Below are positions 1-9,500 of a stretch of DNA of 64,000 nt, in pieces (the first letter of the stretch is position 1; the number at the start of each line of letters is the position of its first letter). The stretch lies in the NCBI RefSeq assembly GCF_001006005.1, contig NZ_CP011254.1:4898001-4962000 (forward strand). The letters are read 5' to 3'. The notes beneath the pieces were generated by a model. The model saw only the letters and a program-made list of their open reading frames with translations. It had not been told where the DNA came from and ran no database searches. Position numbers and translations under genes: made by a program. This stretch comes from Serratia fonticola (lineage in GTDB: Bacteria; Pseudomonadota; Gammaproteobacteria; Enterobacterales; Enterobacteriaceae).

Positions 1-88
1 AAATCTCATTTGCCTTCTGTAACCAACTAAGCAATTGTTCCTGCTCGTCCAGTTGTTCAATTATTTCATCTTCTGTCAACGTTTTCAT
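1..88 (-). CDS. yggD: YggD/MtlR-family regulator, N-terminal fragment (cut by window edge)
   Basis: Only the first 29 codons are present, reading leftward from an ATG at 88-86 and running off the window. The peptide begins MKTLTEDEIIEQLDEQ, which matches my memory of the start of E. coli YggD (MATLTEDDVLEQLDAQ), a MtlR-family protein. MtlR represses the mannitol operon; what YggD does is not established. It lies 16 bases downstream of yggF, and E. coli has the same order cmtB-cmtA-yggP-yggF-yggD, so it is probably the last or next-to-last gene of the PTS operon. Identification rests on the short N-terminus plus synteny. Confidence 0.8.
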   Translation of the reverse strand, partial: MKTLTEDEIIEQLDEQEQLLSWLQKANEI

Positions 89-104
89 TCGTCCTGCGAT
101 ACCA

Positions 105-1076
105 TCAATGCAAGTGTAATGTATGAATTCTATTACACGATCCGTCGGTACCATTAATCATAAGGGTTTCTGTGCTCAAGTACCCCTCTTTTTGTTTTAT
201 TCCGCCGATAATGTCACCTTTGGTTATCCCGGTTGCCGAAAAAATCACCTCATCACTGGCGATCAGGGCATTGAGCGGCAAAATGGTGTTAATCTCAATT
301 CCCATGTTGCTGCAGCGCCGCCGTTCTTCCTGCGCCAGTATTCTGTGCTCTGGCGTATCGCCTTTCGCCTGGCAGAAATCGATCAACTCGGCTTGCATAT
401 CTCCGCCCAGCAGACGCACCGCACAGGCCGATATGACCCCTTCCGGCGCGCCCCCCAAGGTATACATGATGTCGGCTTCACCACCTGGTAGGCAGGTCAT
501 CAGGCTGGCGGCCACGTCACCGTCAGGAATGGCAAAAATCTTCACCCCCAGCGCCTGCGCCTGTTGGCGGATCAGTTCATGGCGCGGTTTATCCAGCGTG
601 ATCATTCGCAGTTGATGCAATGGCTTACCCAATGCCTGCGCGACTTGCCGCAGATTTTGCTCCAGAGGCAACCGTAAATCGATAGCCCCTTTAGCTCCTG
701 GCCCCACCACCATCTTGCGCATATACATGTCTGGGGCATGCAACAAAGCATTGTGTGGGGCAAAGGCGATCACGGCCAGCGCATTATATTGGCCCATGGC
801 CACCATCCGCGTGCCTTCGATAGGATCAACAGCAATGCCCACTGCCGGACCATTCCCGCTCCCCAACCGCTCACCGATATACAGCATGGGGGCCTGATCG
901 ATTTCGCCTTCACCGATCACAATCTGCCCCTGCATGGCCATACCGCTCAGTTGCTGACGCATGGCTGCGACGGCCACCCCATCAATTTGATTTTTATCAC
1001 CACAGCCCAGCAGCGGCCAGGCAGCCAATGCAGCCTGTTGAGTGGTGCGTACAATGTCATAAGCCAGCGATTTCAT
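105..1076 (-). CDS. yggF: Class II fructose-1,6-bisphosphatase, GlpX/YggF type
   Basis: The 323-residue product has the class II FBPase signature: GEGEIDQAPMLYIGE near residues 55-69 and AVDPIEGTRM near 83-92, which form the metal and phosphate site of the lithium-sensitive phosphatase fold. The family hydrolyses fructose 1,6-bisphosphate, and E. coli YggF is the GlpX paralogue. It starts 6 bases after the yggP stop, within the cmtBA-yggPFD operon. That context suggests it dephosphorylates a sugar bisphosphate made from the PTS substrate rather than serving general gluconeogenesis, but the substrate is inferred. Length is close to the usual 320-336 residues and no key motif is missing. Confidence 0.92.
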   Translation of the reverse strand: MKSLAYDIVRTTQQAALAAWPLLGCGDKNQIDGVAVAAMRQQLSGMAMQGQIVIGEGEIDQAPMLYIGERLGSGNGPAVGIAVDPIEGTRMVAMGQYNALAVIAFAPHNALLHAPDMYMRKMVVGPGAKGAIDLRLPLEQNLRQVAQALGKPLHQLRMITLDKPRHELIRQQAQALGVKIFAIPDGDVAASLMTCLPGGEADIMYTLGGAPEGVISACAVRLLGGDMQAELIDFCQAKGDTPEHRILAQEERRRCSNMGIEINTILPLNALIASDEVIFSATGITKGDIIGGIKQKEGYLSTETLMINGTDGSCNRIHTLHLH

Positions 1077-1082
1077 CGGCAG

Positions 1083-2351
1083 TTATACTCCTGTTTCCAC
1101 GCCAAAATGTTGCAGCAGGAAACGCTCGGCCTGTTCGTTCCACACGCCGTGGCTTTCAGCCACCAGTTCCGCCAGGCGGGCATAGAATGGGTCTGTTTTC
1201 CCGAGTTCTGGGAAGTCGGCAATTGCGGTTAACGGCATGGTGGCAAAGTTATAGATCAGCTTTTTCCCGCCGGGGATCGAAGGCAGATTGATGATGGTTT
1301 CCGGCACGGCATCCAGCCCACCTATATGGGTGATCATCACCGAAGGATTAATGCGGCCTTCAGCGGTCAGTTGCAGCGCCTCCAACATATCTCCCGTCGA
1401 GCCCCCCGAAGTGCCCACGACATGTGTGGATGCATAATGCACGTTGTAAAAGTTAAACGGCACTTTGAATTCACTGTCGGTTGGGCCCGCAAAGAAATTC
1501 AGGCAACCGTCTTCAGCCAGCAGATCATCCCCCAGCATCAGCACATCGGCCACCGCGGCATAAACGAAGACATCGTCAAAGCCGTGGCCCTGCGTCAGGT
1601 CACGTAAGGCAGCCACCGGGTCGGTAACCTTGCTGCTGTTGAAATACACCAGTTCAACGCCTTTTTCACGCGCTACGCTTTCCGGCAATAGCAACCTGGC
1701 CCGCGCCAAACGCGCCTCGTCGATATCCACGACCACTACCCGCGCAGGGCGGATGTTACCGTTGATGGCATAATCGATCGCACCAATACCCATCGGCCCG
1801 GCACTGGCCAATAACGCCACGTTGCCGCCGGGTTTGATCCCCATGCGATGCTCATAGACATATTGCGTCGTATGGTAATTGGCATGGTAGGCACCTATGA
1901 TGCAACACATCGGCTCTGCCAAAGAGGCCGCCGCAAAATAGCTGCCTTCATACGGTAATACACAACCTAGCTCCACAGCCTGCTGTGGAATAATCATATA
2001 GGTGGCATTGCCGCCGAAAAACTCGTAGCTATAACCCGCCGAATAACCACTCGGTAATCCCATCGCCGGTTGCAGCACAAAACGTTGCCCAGCCCGGTAG
2101 CGTTGCTGTAGGTTTTTGCCCACCTGCTCAATGATCCCGGCACATTCATGGCCAGTGATCGCCGGGTGTTCGGCAACATCATCAGGTACCCGCTTGTGGT
2201 TAGCCCCCAATTTGGCGGCCTTCCAGGTAGACAGGCACACACTGTCGGAAATGACCTTAACCAACAGTTCATCATCACCTAGTGGCGGTAATTCAAACTC
2301 ACGCAGGCGAACGTCGTTTTGGCCATAAATAGCGGCGGCTTGGGTTTTCAT
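1083..2351 (-). CDS. yggP: YggP-like zinc-dependent alcohol/polyol dehydrogenase
   Basis: The 422-residue protein is a medium-chain dehydrogenase. It has a Cys in the catalytic position (SVCLSTWKAAKLG, about residue 38), a GHECAG zinc-ligand motif near 70-75, and a nucleotide-binding region around LLASAGPMGIGAIDYA followed by VVVVDID. The C-terminal half is longer than in simple alcohol dehydrogenases, as in E. coli YggP (about 425 residues). Its ATG overlaps the cmtA stop by four bases (2348-2351), implying translational coupling. By context it probably oxidises the phosphorylated hexitol delivered by CmtAB. The substrate is unproven, and L-sorbose-1-phosphate or mannitol/glucitol-phosphate type substrates are possible. 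Confidence 0.88.
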   Translation of the reverse strand: MKTQAAAIYGQNDVRLREFELPPLGDDELLVKVISDSVCLSTWKAAKLGANHKRVPDDVAEHPAITGHECAGIIEQVGKNLQQRYRAGQRFVLQPAMGLPSGYSAGYSYEFFGGNATYMIIPQQAVELGCVLPYEGSYFAAASLAEPMCCIIGAYHANYHTTQYVYEHRMGIKPGGNVALLASAGPMGIGAIDYAINGNIRPARVVVVDIDEARLARARLLLPESVAREKGVELVYFNSSKVTDPVAALRDLTQGHGFDDVFVYAAVADVLMLGDDLLAEDGCLNFFAGPTDSEFKVPFNFYNVHYASTHVVGTSGGSTGDMLEALQLTAEGRINPSVMITHIGGLDAVPETIINLPSIPGGKKLIYNFATMPLTAIADFPELGKTDPFYARLAELVAESHGVWNEQAERFLLQHFGVETGV

Positions 2352-3742
2352 ACGGCTTCCTTTTCTGAGTGTGTGGCAACCAGTTGTTCCAACAAACGAT
2401 CGAGATTGCTGTCACCGAGATAATTGCTGATCAATACTTTGGGTTTATCGCTCACCCGTTCGGCTCGCCCTTCCAGGCTAGAGTGCGTCACAATCAGGTC
2501 GGCTTCCGGCGGAATATTTTCAATGGCGTAGTGCTTCACGCTGATCGGCACCCCGGCTTTCTCCAAACGTTTACGGAAGGTGGTTGCCCCCATCGCGCTG
2601 GAACCCATGCCTGCATCACAAACAAATGCGATGTGGCGGATCGGTTGTGTTTGCCCTTTGCCCGCAGCTTTCAAGGCTTTCACCTGCCGCTGTGAGTCAT
2701 CAAAACTATCTTCGGTCACCTGCTTTTTCTCGGTTTTCAGGATCAGTGCGGCAATCAGGAACGAAACCAGTGTCCCGGCGGCGACGCCCGCCAATGTACC
2801 AGCAAAGCCACCACGCGGCGTCAGAGCCAGATAGGCAAAGATTGAACCCGGGCTTGGCCCGGCAACCAAACCTGCACCCATCAGATCAAACACGTAGATC
2901 CCCGCCATGCCGCCAGCAATCATGGCAATGATCATCAGCGGCTTCATCAGCACATACGGGAAGTAGAGTTCGTGAATACCCCCGAGGAAGTGGATAATCA
3001 TCGCGCCCGGTGCCGACTTTTTGCTCATACCCTGGCCAAATAGCGAAAAAGCCAGCAGGATACCAAGCCCTGGCCCAGGGTTAGAGGCCACCATAAAGAA
3101 CACCGAGCGGCCGTTCACCGCCGTATCCTGCATACCCAGCGGGTAATACACCCCCTGGTCGATGGCGTTATTCAGGAATAACACCTTCGCCGGTTCGTTG
3201 ATAATCGACAACAGCGGTAGGTATCCCGTGGCTACCAGAGATTCAATGCCAGCACGTACCAAATGGTTAGCCTGCTGTACCGCTGGGCCAATCACCTCGT
3301 AGGCAAACAGGCACAAGAACATGCCGACAATCCCCAGAGAGAAGTTATTGACCACCATCTCAAAGCCAGCGGGGATACGCTTATCCAGCTTGGTGTCGAT
3401 ATATTTGATGATCACCCCGCCCAGCGGACCCATTACCATTGCACCGATGAACATGGGAATATCAGCTCCTACAATCACGCCGATGGTGCCAATCCCCCCC
3501 ATCACCGCGCCACGTTTTTCCGCGATCAGGTAGCCACCGGTGGAACCGATCATCAGCGGCAGCAAATAGGTGATCATCGGCCCGACCAGTTGCCCAAAGT
3601 GGGCGTTAGGCATCCAGCCGGTGGGAATAAACAGTGCCGTAATAAATCCCCACGCAATAAATGCGCCGATATTAGGGATTACCATAGCCGTCAGGAACCC
3701 GCCAAAAGCTTGCACTCTGGCTCGCATTGTTTTATTGGCCAT
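2348..3742 (-). CDS. cmtA: PTS mannitol-type EIICB component
   Basis: The 464-residue membrane protein has about eight hydrophobic segments (residues about 12-340, EIIC domain), then a cytosolic EIIB domain from about 370. The EIIB phosphocysteine motif CDAGMGSSAMGA is intact. The motif GGIHELYFPYVLMKP in EIIC is typical of the mannitol/fructose-mannitol PTS family. It imports and phosphorylates a hexitol with phosphate from CmtB. The gene lies 25 bases after cmtB and overlaps yggP. E. coli CmtA is called cryptic mannitol permease; whether mannitol is the natural substrate is not settled. There is no EIIA domain in this chain, consistent with the separate cmtB. Confidence 0.93.
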   Translation of the reverse strand: MANKTMRARVQAFGGFLTAMVIPNIGAFIAWGFITALFIPTGWMPNAHFGQLVGPMITYLLPLMIGSTGGYLIAEKRGAVMGGIGTIGVIVGADIPMFIGAMVMGPLGGVIIKYIDTKLDKRIPAGFEMVVNNFSLGIVGMFLCLFAYEVIGPAVQQANHLVRAGIESLVATGYLPLLSIINEPAKVLFLNNAIDQGVYYPLGMQDTAVNGRSVFFMVASNPGPGLGILLAFSLFGQGMSKKSAPGAMIIHFLGGIHELYFPYVLMKPLMIIAMIAGGMAGIYVFDLMGAGLVAGPSPGSIFAYLALTPRGGFAGTLAGVAAGTLVSFLIAALILKTEKKQVTEDSFDDSQRQVKALKAAGKGQTQPIRHIAFVCDAGMGSSAMGATTFRKRLEKAGVPISVKHYAIENIPPEADLIVTHSSLEGRAERVSDKPKVLISNYLGDSNLDRLLEQLVATHSEKEAV

Positions 3743-3767
3743 TATATTGATCCTTGAGTGTGTAAAA

Positions 3768-4214
3768 TCAGAAGCGCTGAATGATTTCTTTTATTTCTGA
3801 TACTTTAGTTGCCTGAGTAAGCTGTTCAATTGCCTGGTCATCGCAGAACATTTCACTCAATAACTGGATGGCATTGATATGACTGTCGGCATCTTTCGCC
3901 GCCAGGCCAATTAACACTTTCACCTGCGGATTGTCATCATTGAAATATACCCCCTGCGGCAATACCGTTAGGGTTAATGCCGTGCCCAAAGCCCCTTCTT
4001 CCGGACGTGCATGGGGCATAGCCACTTCCGGCGTAAGAATATAATATGCGCCATTATTTTGCGTGCTGTGTTTTATAGCCGCCACATAGCGTGGCTCAAC
4101 GATATTATTTTGCAGCAGACAGCTCATCGATAAATCAATAGCCTGCTGCCAGTCGCAATCATGCTGGTGAACGGTAAATGCATTTTCCGGGAAGTAATCT
4201 ATCAATCCATTCAT
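3768..4214 (-). CDS. cmtB: PTS mannitol-type EIIA component
   Basis: The 148-residue soluble protein is an EIIA of the fructose/mannitol family. The phospho-acceptor histidine lies in the motif VAMPHARPEEG (about residues 80-90). It passes phosphate from HPr to CmtA. It is the first gene of the operon, with AGGA about 7 bases before the ATG at 4214. The upstream spacer (4215-4500) is AT-rich and carries CRP-like sites, as expected for a catabolite-controlled PTS operon. The C-terminal helix (TQATKVSEIKEIIQRF) is the usual EIIA end. Confidence 0.92.
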   Translation of the reverse strand: MNGLIDYFPENAFTVHQHDCDWQQAIDLSMSCLLQNNIVEPRYVAAIKHSTQNNGAYYILTPEVAMPHARPEEGALGTALTLTVLPQGVYFNDDNPQVKVLIGLAAKDADSHINAIQLLSEMFCDDQAIEQLTQATKVSEIKEIIQRF

Positions 4215-4301
4215 GTGTTTTTCCTATCGTTATTCCAAGAGGATTGGGAATTGCTTTGCAGCTTATGGAGTAATAATGGGAAACGCAATCCGATGCCATT
4301 T

Positions 4302-4317
4302 TGTGATTGAAATCACT
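4302..4317. promoter_or_regulatory. CRP-like site upstream of cmtB
   Basis: TGTGA-TTGAAA-TCACT matches the CRP consensus TGTGA-N6-TCACA in 9 of 10 arm positions. It is centred about 95 bases upstream of the cmtB ATG and 148 bases from a second site at 4450-4465. A weaker half-site (TGTGA) begins at 4405. Confidence 0.6.
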
Positions 4318-4438
4318 TTTAATGTGAAATACATTGCAATTGAAGATCTGGTTCACAAAAAAATGATGGACATTTTTTAATTATAGATTTGTCAATATTG
4401 AAAATGTGATTCAAGTTGCATTTAATTAATTTTATAAT

Positions 4439-4465
4439 AATCACAATATTGTGATTTAAATCACT
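4439..4465. promoter_or_regulatory. Overlapping palindrome and CRP-like site
   Basis: AATCACAATATTGTGATT (4439-4456) is a perfect palindrome. Its right half is shared with TGTGA-TTTAAA-TCACT (4450-4465), a good CRP-like site. The arrangement would let a second regulator compete with CRP. It lies 36-62 bases from the stop of the convergent AraC gene, so it most likely serves the cmt operon. Confidence 0.5.
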
Positions 4466-4500
4466 TTAATGGTATTGCCAATCAATCAAAACAACAAAAA

Positions 4501-5289
4501 TTACTCAACACCCCGTTCCCCACCCGCCATAAACCGCTTTGGCGTGGTGCCGGTATACTGGCGGAAAAAGGCGATAAACGCGCTGTCGCTAGAGAAGGCC
4601 AGCCGCTGCGCAACCGCACTTACGGAAGGCAATTGCGCCAGTAACTCAATGGCGTGCATCAAACGCCATTGCTGGCACCACTGCTGATAGCTCAGCCCGG
4701 TTTCCCGCAGGAAAATTCGCGTTAGCGTTTTAGGATGCAGATTGATCGCCTTCGCCAATACCACCAGCCCGGGTAGTTGATCAACGCCGTTTAAACCGTC
4801 AACCCAGGCCGCAACTCGCGGATCGCTCGGTAGCATCAAACTGGTATTTTCCTGCTCCGCCACGCTCAGTTCATTGCGCAAGACTAGTAATAAATCTTCC
4901 GCATGTGGGTTCTGCTGCGCATAGTCAAACGGCCAATGTGCGATGCGTTCTATCACCGCTGCCAGTAACGGATTGGCGGCCAACACCGCACTGTGCGGCA
5001 TTGCCAGCATCGCGGCATCCGCAAAATAGAGCGATCGGTAAGCCACCTGCCCACGCAGTTGCACGCGGTGTCGCACCCCGCTCGGTATCCAGATAATGCG
5101 CGTTGGCGGCAGGATCAGCCAGCGTTCAGCTAATGTCACCGTCATACAGCCACGTGGTGCATAGAGGATCTGGGCCCGTTGATGCTGATGTTCGCCAGAA
5201 TCATGATCCGCCAGCTCGGCACTAATTCCCACCACCGGAGCGGAGTAACTATCCGGATCAAACACCTGATGTTGCAGAATCAGCGCCAT
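4501..5289 (-). CDS. AraC-family transcriptional regulator with cupin N-terminus
   Basis: The 262-residue protein has an N-terminal cupin-type sensing domain (HDSGEHQHQRAQILYAPRG, then LPPTRIIWIPSGVRHRV, residues about 28-80). It ends in a C-terminal AraC double helix-turn-helix (residues about 165-258; LVVLAKAINLHPKTLTRIF and VSAVAQRLAFSSDSAFIAFF). The closing pattern FRQYTGTTPKRF is typical. Layout resembles NimR/YeaM-type regulators that govern an adjacent exporter. It is divergent from a Bcr/CflA-like MFS gene, with a 94-base spacer that holds a perfect inverted repeat, so it probably controls that exporter and itself. The ligand is unknown. Confidence 0.85.
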   Translation of the reverse strand: MALILQHQVFDPDSYSAPVVGISAELADHDSGEHQHQRAQILYAPRGCMTVTLAERWLILPPTRIIWIPSGVRHRVQLRGQVAYRSLYFADAAMLAMPHSAVLAANPLLAAVIERIAHWPFDYAQQNPHAEDLLLVLRNELSVAEQENTSLMLPSDPRVAAWVDGLNGVDQLPGLVVLAKAINLHPKTLTRIFLRETGLSYQQWCQQWRLMHAIELLAQLPSVSAVAQRLAFSSDSAFIAFFRQYTGTTPKRFMAGGERGVE

Positions 5290-5323
5290 GCCACAGTCCT
5301 ATTTTCATTGTTTTTTGTCCTGA

Positions 5324-5343
5324 TGATTGTAATCGAACAATCA
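5324..5343. promoter_or_regulatory. Perfect inverted repeat between divergent AraC and MFS genes
   Basis: TGATTGT-AATCGA-ACAATCA has 7-base perfect arms around a 6-base spacer. It lies just upstream of a plausible -10 (TATACT) for the MFS gene. This is the best candidate operator for the neighbouring regulator. AraC proteins more often bind direct repeats, so a different regulator is possible. Confidence 0.45.
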
Positions 5344-5383
5344 CTATCTCCCTATACTGGCGATACTTTTTAGGGAGAATGTC

Positions 5384-6520
5384 ATGTCCATCAAAAATCT
5401 ACCTCTGCCACTGATCATCGTGATGATCATGGCACCACAAATCCTGGAAACGCTCTACAGCCCGGCGTTAACCGCTATCCGCTTTGATTACCAGATCGAT
5501 GCCACGCAGGCCAGCCACACCCTGTCGGTCTATTTTTTCGCCTTCGCTTTCGGCGTGGCGTTTTGGGGAATGATAAGTGACCAATATGGCCGTAGAACCG
5601 CCATGCTCGCCGGTTTGGTGCTGTATACGGCCGGAGCCTTGCTGGCGTTGCTGAGCAGCTCTTTCACGTTGCTCATCGTCTCACGCGCCGTTATCGCCTT
5701 TGGTGCCGCCGTTGGTTCTGTGGTGACGCAGACCATGCTGCGCGATGTCTATCAGGGGCAGGCGTTAGGAAAGATGTTTGCGATAATTGGCATGGCATTG
5801 TCGATAAGCCCGGTGTTGGGTATGTTTAGCGGCGGAATGCTGGTGTTTTGGGGCGGTCGCATGGCCATTTTCTCCGCGCAAGCAGGATTGGCGCTGTTGC
5901 TGCTGATCTGGTGTTGGCGAGCGCTGCCAGAAACCCGCCAGCAAACCGCCGGTATCGCTTTACTCCCCTGTTTGCAGGAGATGCTGCGCGATAGGCAAAT
6001 CTGGTGCTCGGCGTTGCTGGTTGCCAGTTTTAACATCATGGCGTTCAGCTACTTCAGTCTGGCCCCGTTTATTTTTGAGACCTTGGGGCTGACCAGCGAG
6101 CAGTTTGGTTATTCGGGGATTGTTTTGGCCTTTGGCAGCCTGTGCGGCGCAGCAGCAAACCGCTACCTTCTGCAAAAAGGATTATGCGCTTACCGACAGA
6201 TCCAAATTGCCAGTCTGTTAGCCCTGTTGGCCGCTGTTGCTGCATGGTATTGGCAGGCAAGTCTGATGATCCTGCTGCCCTGTATGATGGTGACCGTGGC
6301 CTTTGGCTTGGCCATTCCCAATATTCTCAGCCAGGCGCTAAAGCATTACCGCAACCGGCTGGGTGCTGCCGGTGCGATATTGGGGTTACTCTATTATCTG
6401 CTGATCGCTGGCGGCCTGGCACTGGCCGCCATGGGCCAGCACCTGCCGTTAACGCTGCTGGGATGTAGCTTGTTAAGCCTCGCCTGTTCAGCAAGGCTTA
6501 AAGGTTACGCAGAAAGCTGA
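5384..6520 (+). CDS. Bcr/CflA-type MFS efflux transporter
   Basis: The 378-residue protein has about 12 hydrophobic segments. The MFS motif A (GMISDQYGRRTAMLAGL, about residues 61-77) lies between helices 2 and 3, as in drug:H+ antiporters. The start MSIKNLPLPLIIVMIMAPQILE and the YSPALTAI segment resemble Bcr/CflA members, which export drugs or small metabolites. The ATG follows AGGGAG with a 7-base spacing. The gene is divergent from the AraC regulator. Its 3' end overlaps the convergent hrpA 3' end by 16 bases. Substrate unknown. Confidence 0.85.
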   Translation: MSIKNLPLPLIIVMIMAPQILETLYSPALTAIRFDYQIDATQASHTLSVYFFAFAFGVAFWGMISDQYGRRTAMLAGLVLYTAGALLALLSSSFTLLIVSRAVIAFGAAVGSVVTQTMLRDVYQGQALGKMFAIIGMALSISPVLGMFSGGMLVFWGGRMAIFSAQAGLALLLLIWCWRALPETRQQTAGIALLPCLQEMLRDRQIWCSALLVASFNIMAFSYFSLAPFIFETLGLTSEQFGYSGIVLAFGSLCGAAANRYLLQKGLCAYRQIQIASLLALLAAVAAWYWQASLMILLPCMMVTVAFGLAIPNILSQALKHYRNRLGAAGAILGLLYYLLIAGGLALAAMGQHLPLTLLGCSLLSLACSARLKGYAES

Positions 6521-9500
6521 TCGATAGTCTGCAAGATACGCTTCTCAGAAATCGGGTAAGGCGTACCCAACTGCTGCGCGAACAGGCTGACGCGCAACTC
6601 CTCGATCATCCAGCGTACCCCCTTCACCTCTTCATCCTGCTGGCGTTTTGGCGGCAGCTTGTTCAGCCACTGCTGCCACGCCTGTTGGACCTGCTCCACC
6701 CGGATCATCTGAGCGCGATCGCGGTGCGGATCGATCGCCAGTTTCTCCAGGCGGCGCTCAATCGCTTGCAGATAACGCAAGGTGTCCGGCAGGCGGCTCC
6801 AACCATTATTGGTGACAAAGCCACGGTAAACCAGGCCATTAAGCTGGGCCTTGATGTCGGACAGCGCCAACGCCAACGAGATATCAACGCGCCCTTTCAG
6901 GCGCTTGTTGATATTGAACACCGTCGTCAGGATCTGTTCCACCTGTTTGGCCACGCCTACCACGGTTTCATTCAGCTCGGCCCGTACCAACTCTTGCAGC
7001 CGGGCAAAGTTCTCTTCCGCCCACACCGGCCCGCCGTGTTCGGCAATCAGCTTGTCGATGCCGCAGGAGATACAGTCGTCGATCAGATCCAATACCTTGC
7101 CATACGGGTTAAAATACAGCCCAAGCTTGGCCTTGTTCGGCAACTTCTCATGCAGATATTTGATCGGCGAAGGGATGTTCAACAGCAACAAACGGCGCGT
7201 ACCTTGCCACATGGCCTGCTGCTGCTCCTGTTCGCTGTCAAACAGGCGGATGGCTACGCTGTCTTTTTCGTCCACCAGCGCCGGGTAAGCCTTGACCGAG
7301 TAACCGCCACGCTTCTGCTCATAAAACTCAGGCAGTTTGCCAAAGCTCCAGATATGCAGATTGCTCTGTTCCAGGCCATCATCAGCCACGGCCGACAGCG
7401 TCTCTTGCACCTTATCTTTGAGCTGGGCCCGCAACGCGGCCAGATCTTTGCCTTCGCGCAGGGTTTTGTGTTTCTCACCCACCACGCGGAAGGTCATTTT
7501 CAGATGATCGGGCACCTGATCCCACTGCCAATCCTCACGTGACACCGTCACGCCGGTCATGCGACGTAGCTCGCGTTCCAGCGAATCCAGCAGCGGCATT
7601 TCCAACGGCGTTGCCCGGCCAAGGAAAGCTTCAGCGTAGTTCGGTGCTGGCACAAAATTGCGGCGCATCGGCTTAGGCAACGATTTGATCAGCGCGATCA
7701 CCAGTTCACGGCGGATACCGGGGATTTGCCACTCAAAACCGGCCTCTTCCACCTGATTGAGGATCGGTAACGGGATGTGCACTGTCACGCCATCGGCGTC
7801 GGTACCCGGCTCAAACTGGTAAGTCAGACGCAACTTGAGGTTGCCCTGATACCAGTAGTTCGGATAATCCAGCGCGCTGACCTTATTGGCTCCGTCCTTG
7901 ATCAACATCTCTTTTTCGAAGTTGAGCAGCTCAGCGTTCTGCTTCCCGGCGGTTTTCCACCACTGGTCAAAATGACGCCCGGACACCACGTCGCTCGGAA
8001 TACGCTGATCGTAGAAACTGAACAGCGTCTCGTCATCCACCAGAATGTCGCGGCGGCGCGATTTGTGTTCCAGCTCTTCTACTTCGGCACGCAGCTTCAG
8101 GTTGGCGGCGAAGAACGGGTGCCGCGTTTGCCAGTCACCTTCCACCAGCGCATGGCGGATAAACAGTTCACGGCACAGCAGCGGATCGATGGTGCTGTAA
8201 TTCACCGGGCGAGCTGCGACGATCGGCAACCCAAACAGAGTGACCTTTTCGCTGGCCATCACCGCGCCCTGGGATTTGGACCAGTGCGGTTCGCTGTAAT
8301 GATGCTTGACCAGGTGCTGAGCCATCGGCTCAATCCATTCTGGTTCGATACGCGCGGCTATACGGCCCCACAGGCGGCTGGTTTCCACCAGTTCTGCCAC
8401 CATCGTCCATTTCGGCGGCTTCTTGAACAGCCCGGAACCAGGGAAGATGGAGAAACGGGCGTTGCGCGCACCGGTAAACTCTTGCTTATCCGCATCCTTC
8501 TGGCCAATGTGCGAAAGCAGGCCGCTCAGCAGCGCGGTATGCACGCTGCGATAATCCGAAGGCACGCTGTTGACCGGCAGGCCCAGCTCTTTCACTACCT
8601 GGCGCAGTTGGGTGTAGATATCCTGCCATTCACGTACCCGCAGATAGTTGAGGAAATCGTTGCGGCACAGGCGGCGGAACTGGCTGGAAGAGTTTTCCTT
8701 CTGCTGCTCTTTCAGGTAATCCCACAGGTTGACGAACGCCATAAAATCGGAGTCTTTGTCGGCGAAGCGGCGGTGTTTTTCATCGGAGGCCTGTTGCTTA
8801 TCCATTGGCCGCTCACGCGGATCCTGGATCGACAACGCCGAGGTGATGATCATCATCTCACGCACGCTGCCACTCTTCTGGGCTTCCAACACCATTCGCG
8901 CCAAGCGTGGGTCGATCGGCAACTGCGCCAACTGACGGCCCTGTGGGGTCAGTTGATAGTGGCCGTTTTCCGCAGTTTTGATCGCCCCCAACTCTTCCAA
9001 CAGGCGCACGCCGTCCTGAATATTGCGGTTATCAGGTGCTTCGACAAACGGGAAGGCGGCAATATCGCCCAATCCCAGCGAGGTCATCTGCAAAATGACC
9101 GAGGCCAGGTTGGTTCGCAGAATTTCCGGGTCGGTAAACGCCGGGCGAGACAGGAAATCCTGCTCCGAGAACAGGCGGATACAGATACCGTCCGAAACAC
9201 GCCCACAGCGGCCCTTACGCTGGTTAGCAGAAGCCTGCGAAACCGGTTCGATCGGCAAACGCTGCACTTTGGTACGGAAACTGTAGCGGCTGATACGCGC
9301 CGTACCTGGGTCGATAACGTATTTAATACCCGGCACGGTCAGCGAGGTTTCTGCCACGTTGGTCGCCAGCACGATGCGGCGGCCGTGGTGCGACTGGAAC
9401 ACCCGATTCTGTTCACTGTTGGACAGGCGGGCATACAGCGGCAGCACCTCGGTGTGCGGCAGGTTGAGCTTGGTCAGCGCATCGGCGGTGTCACGGATTT

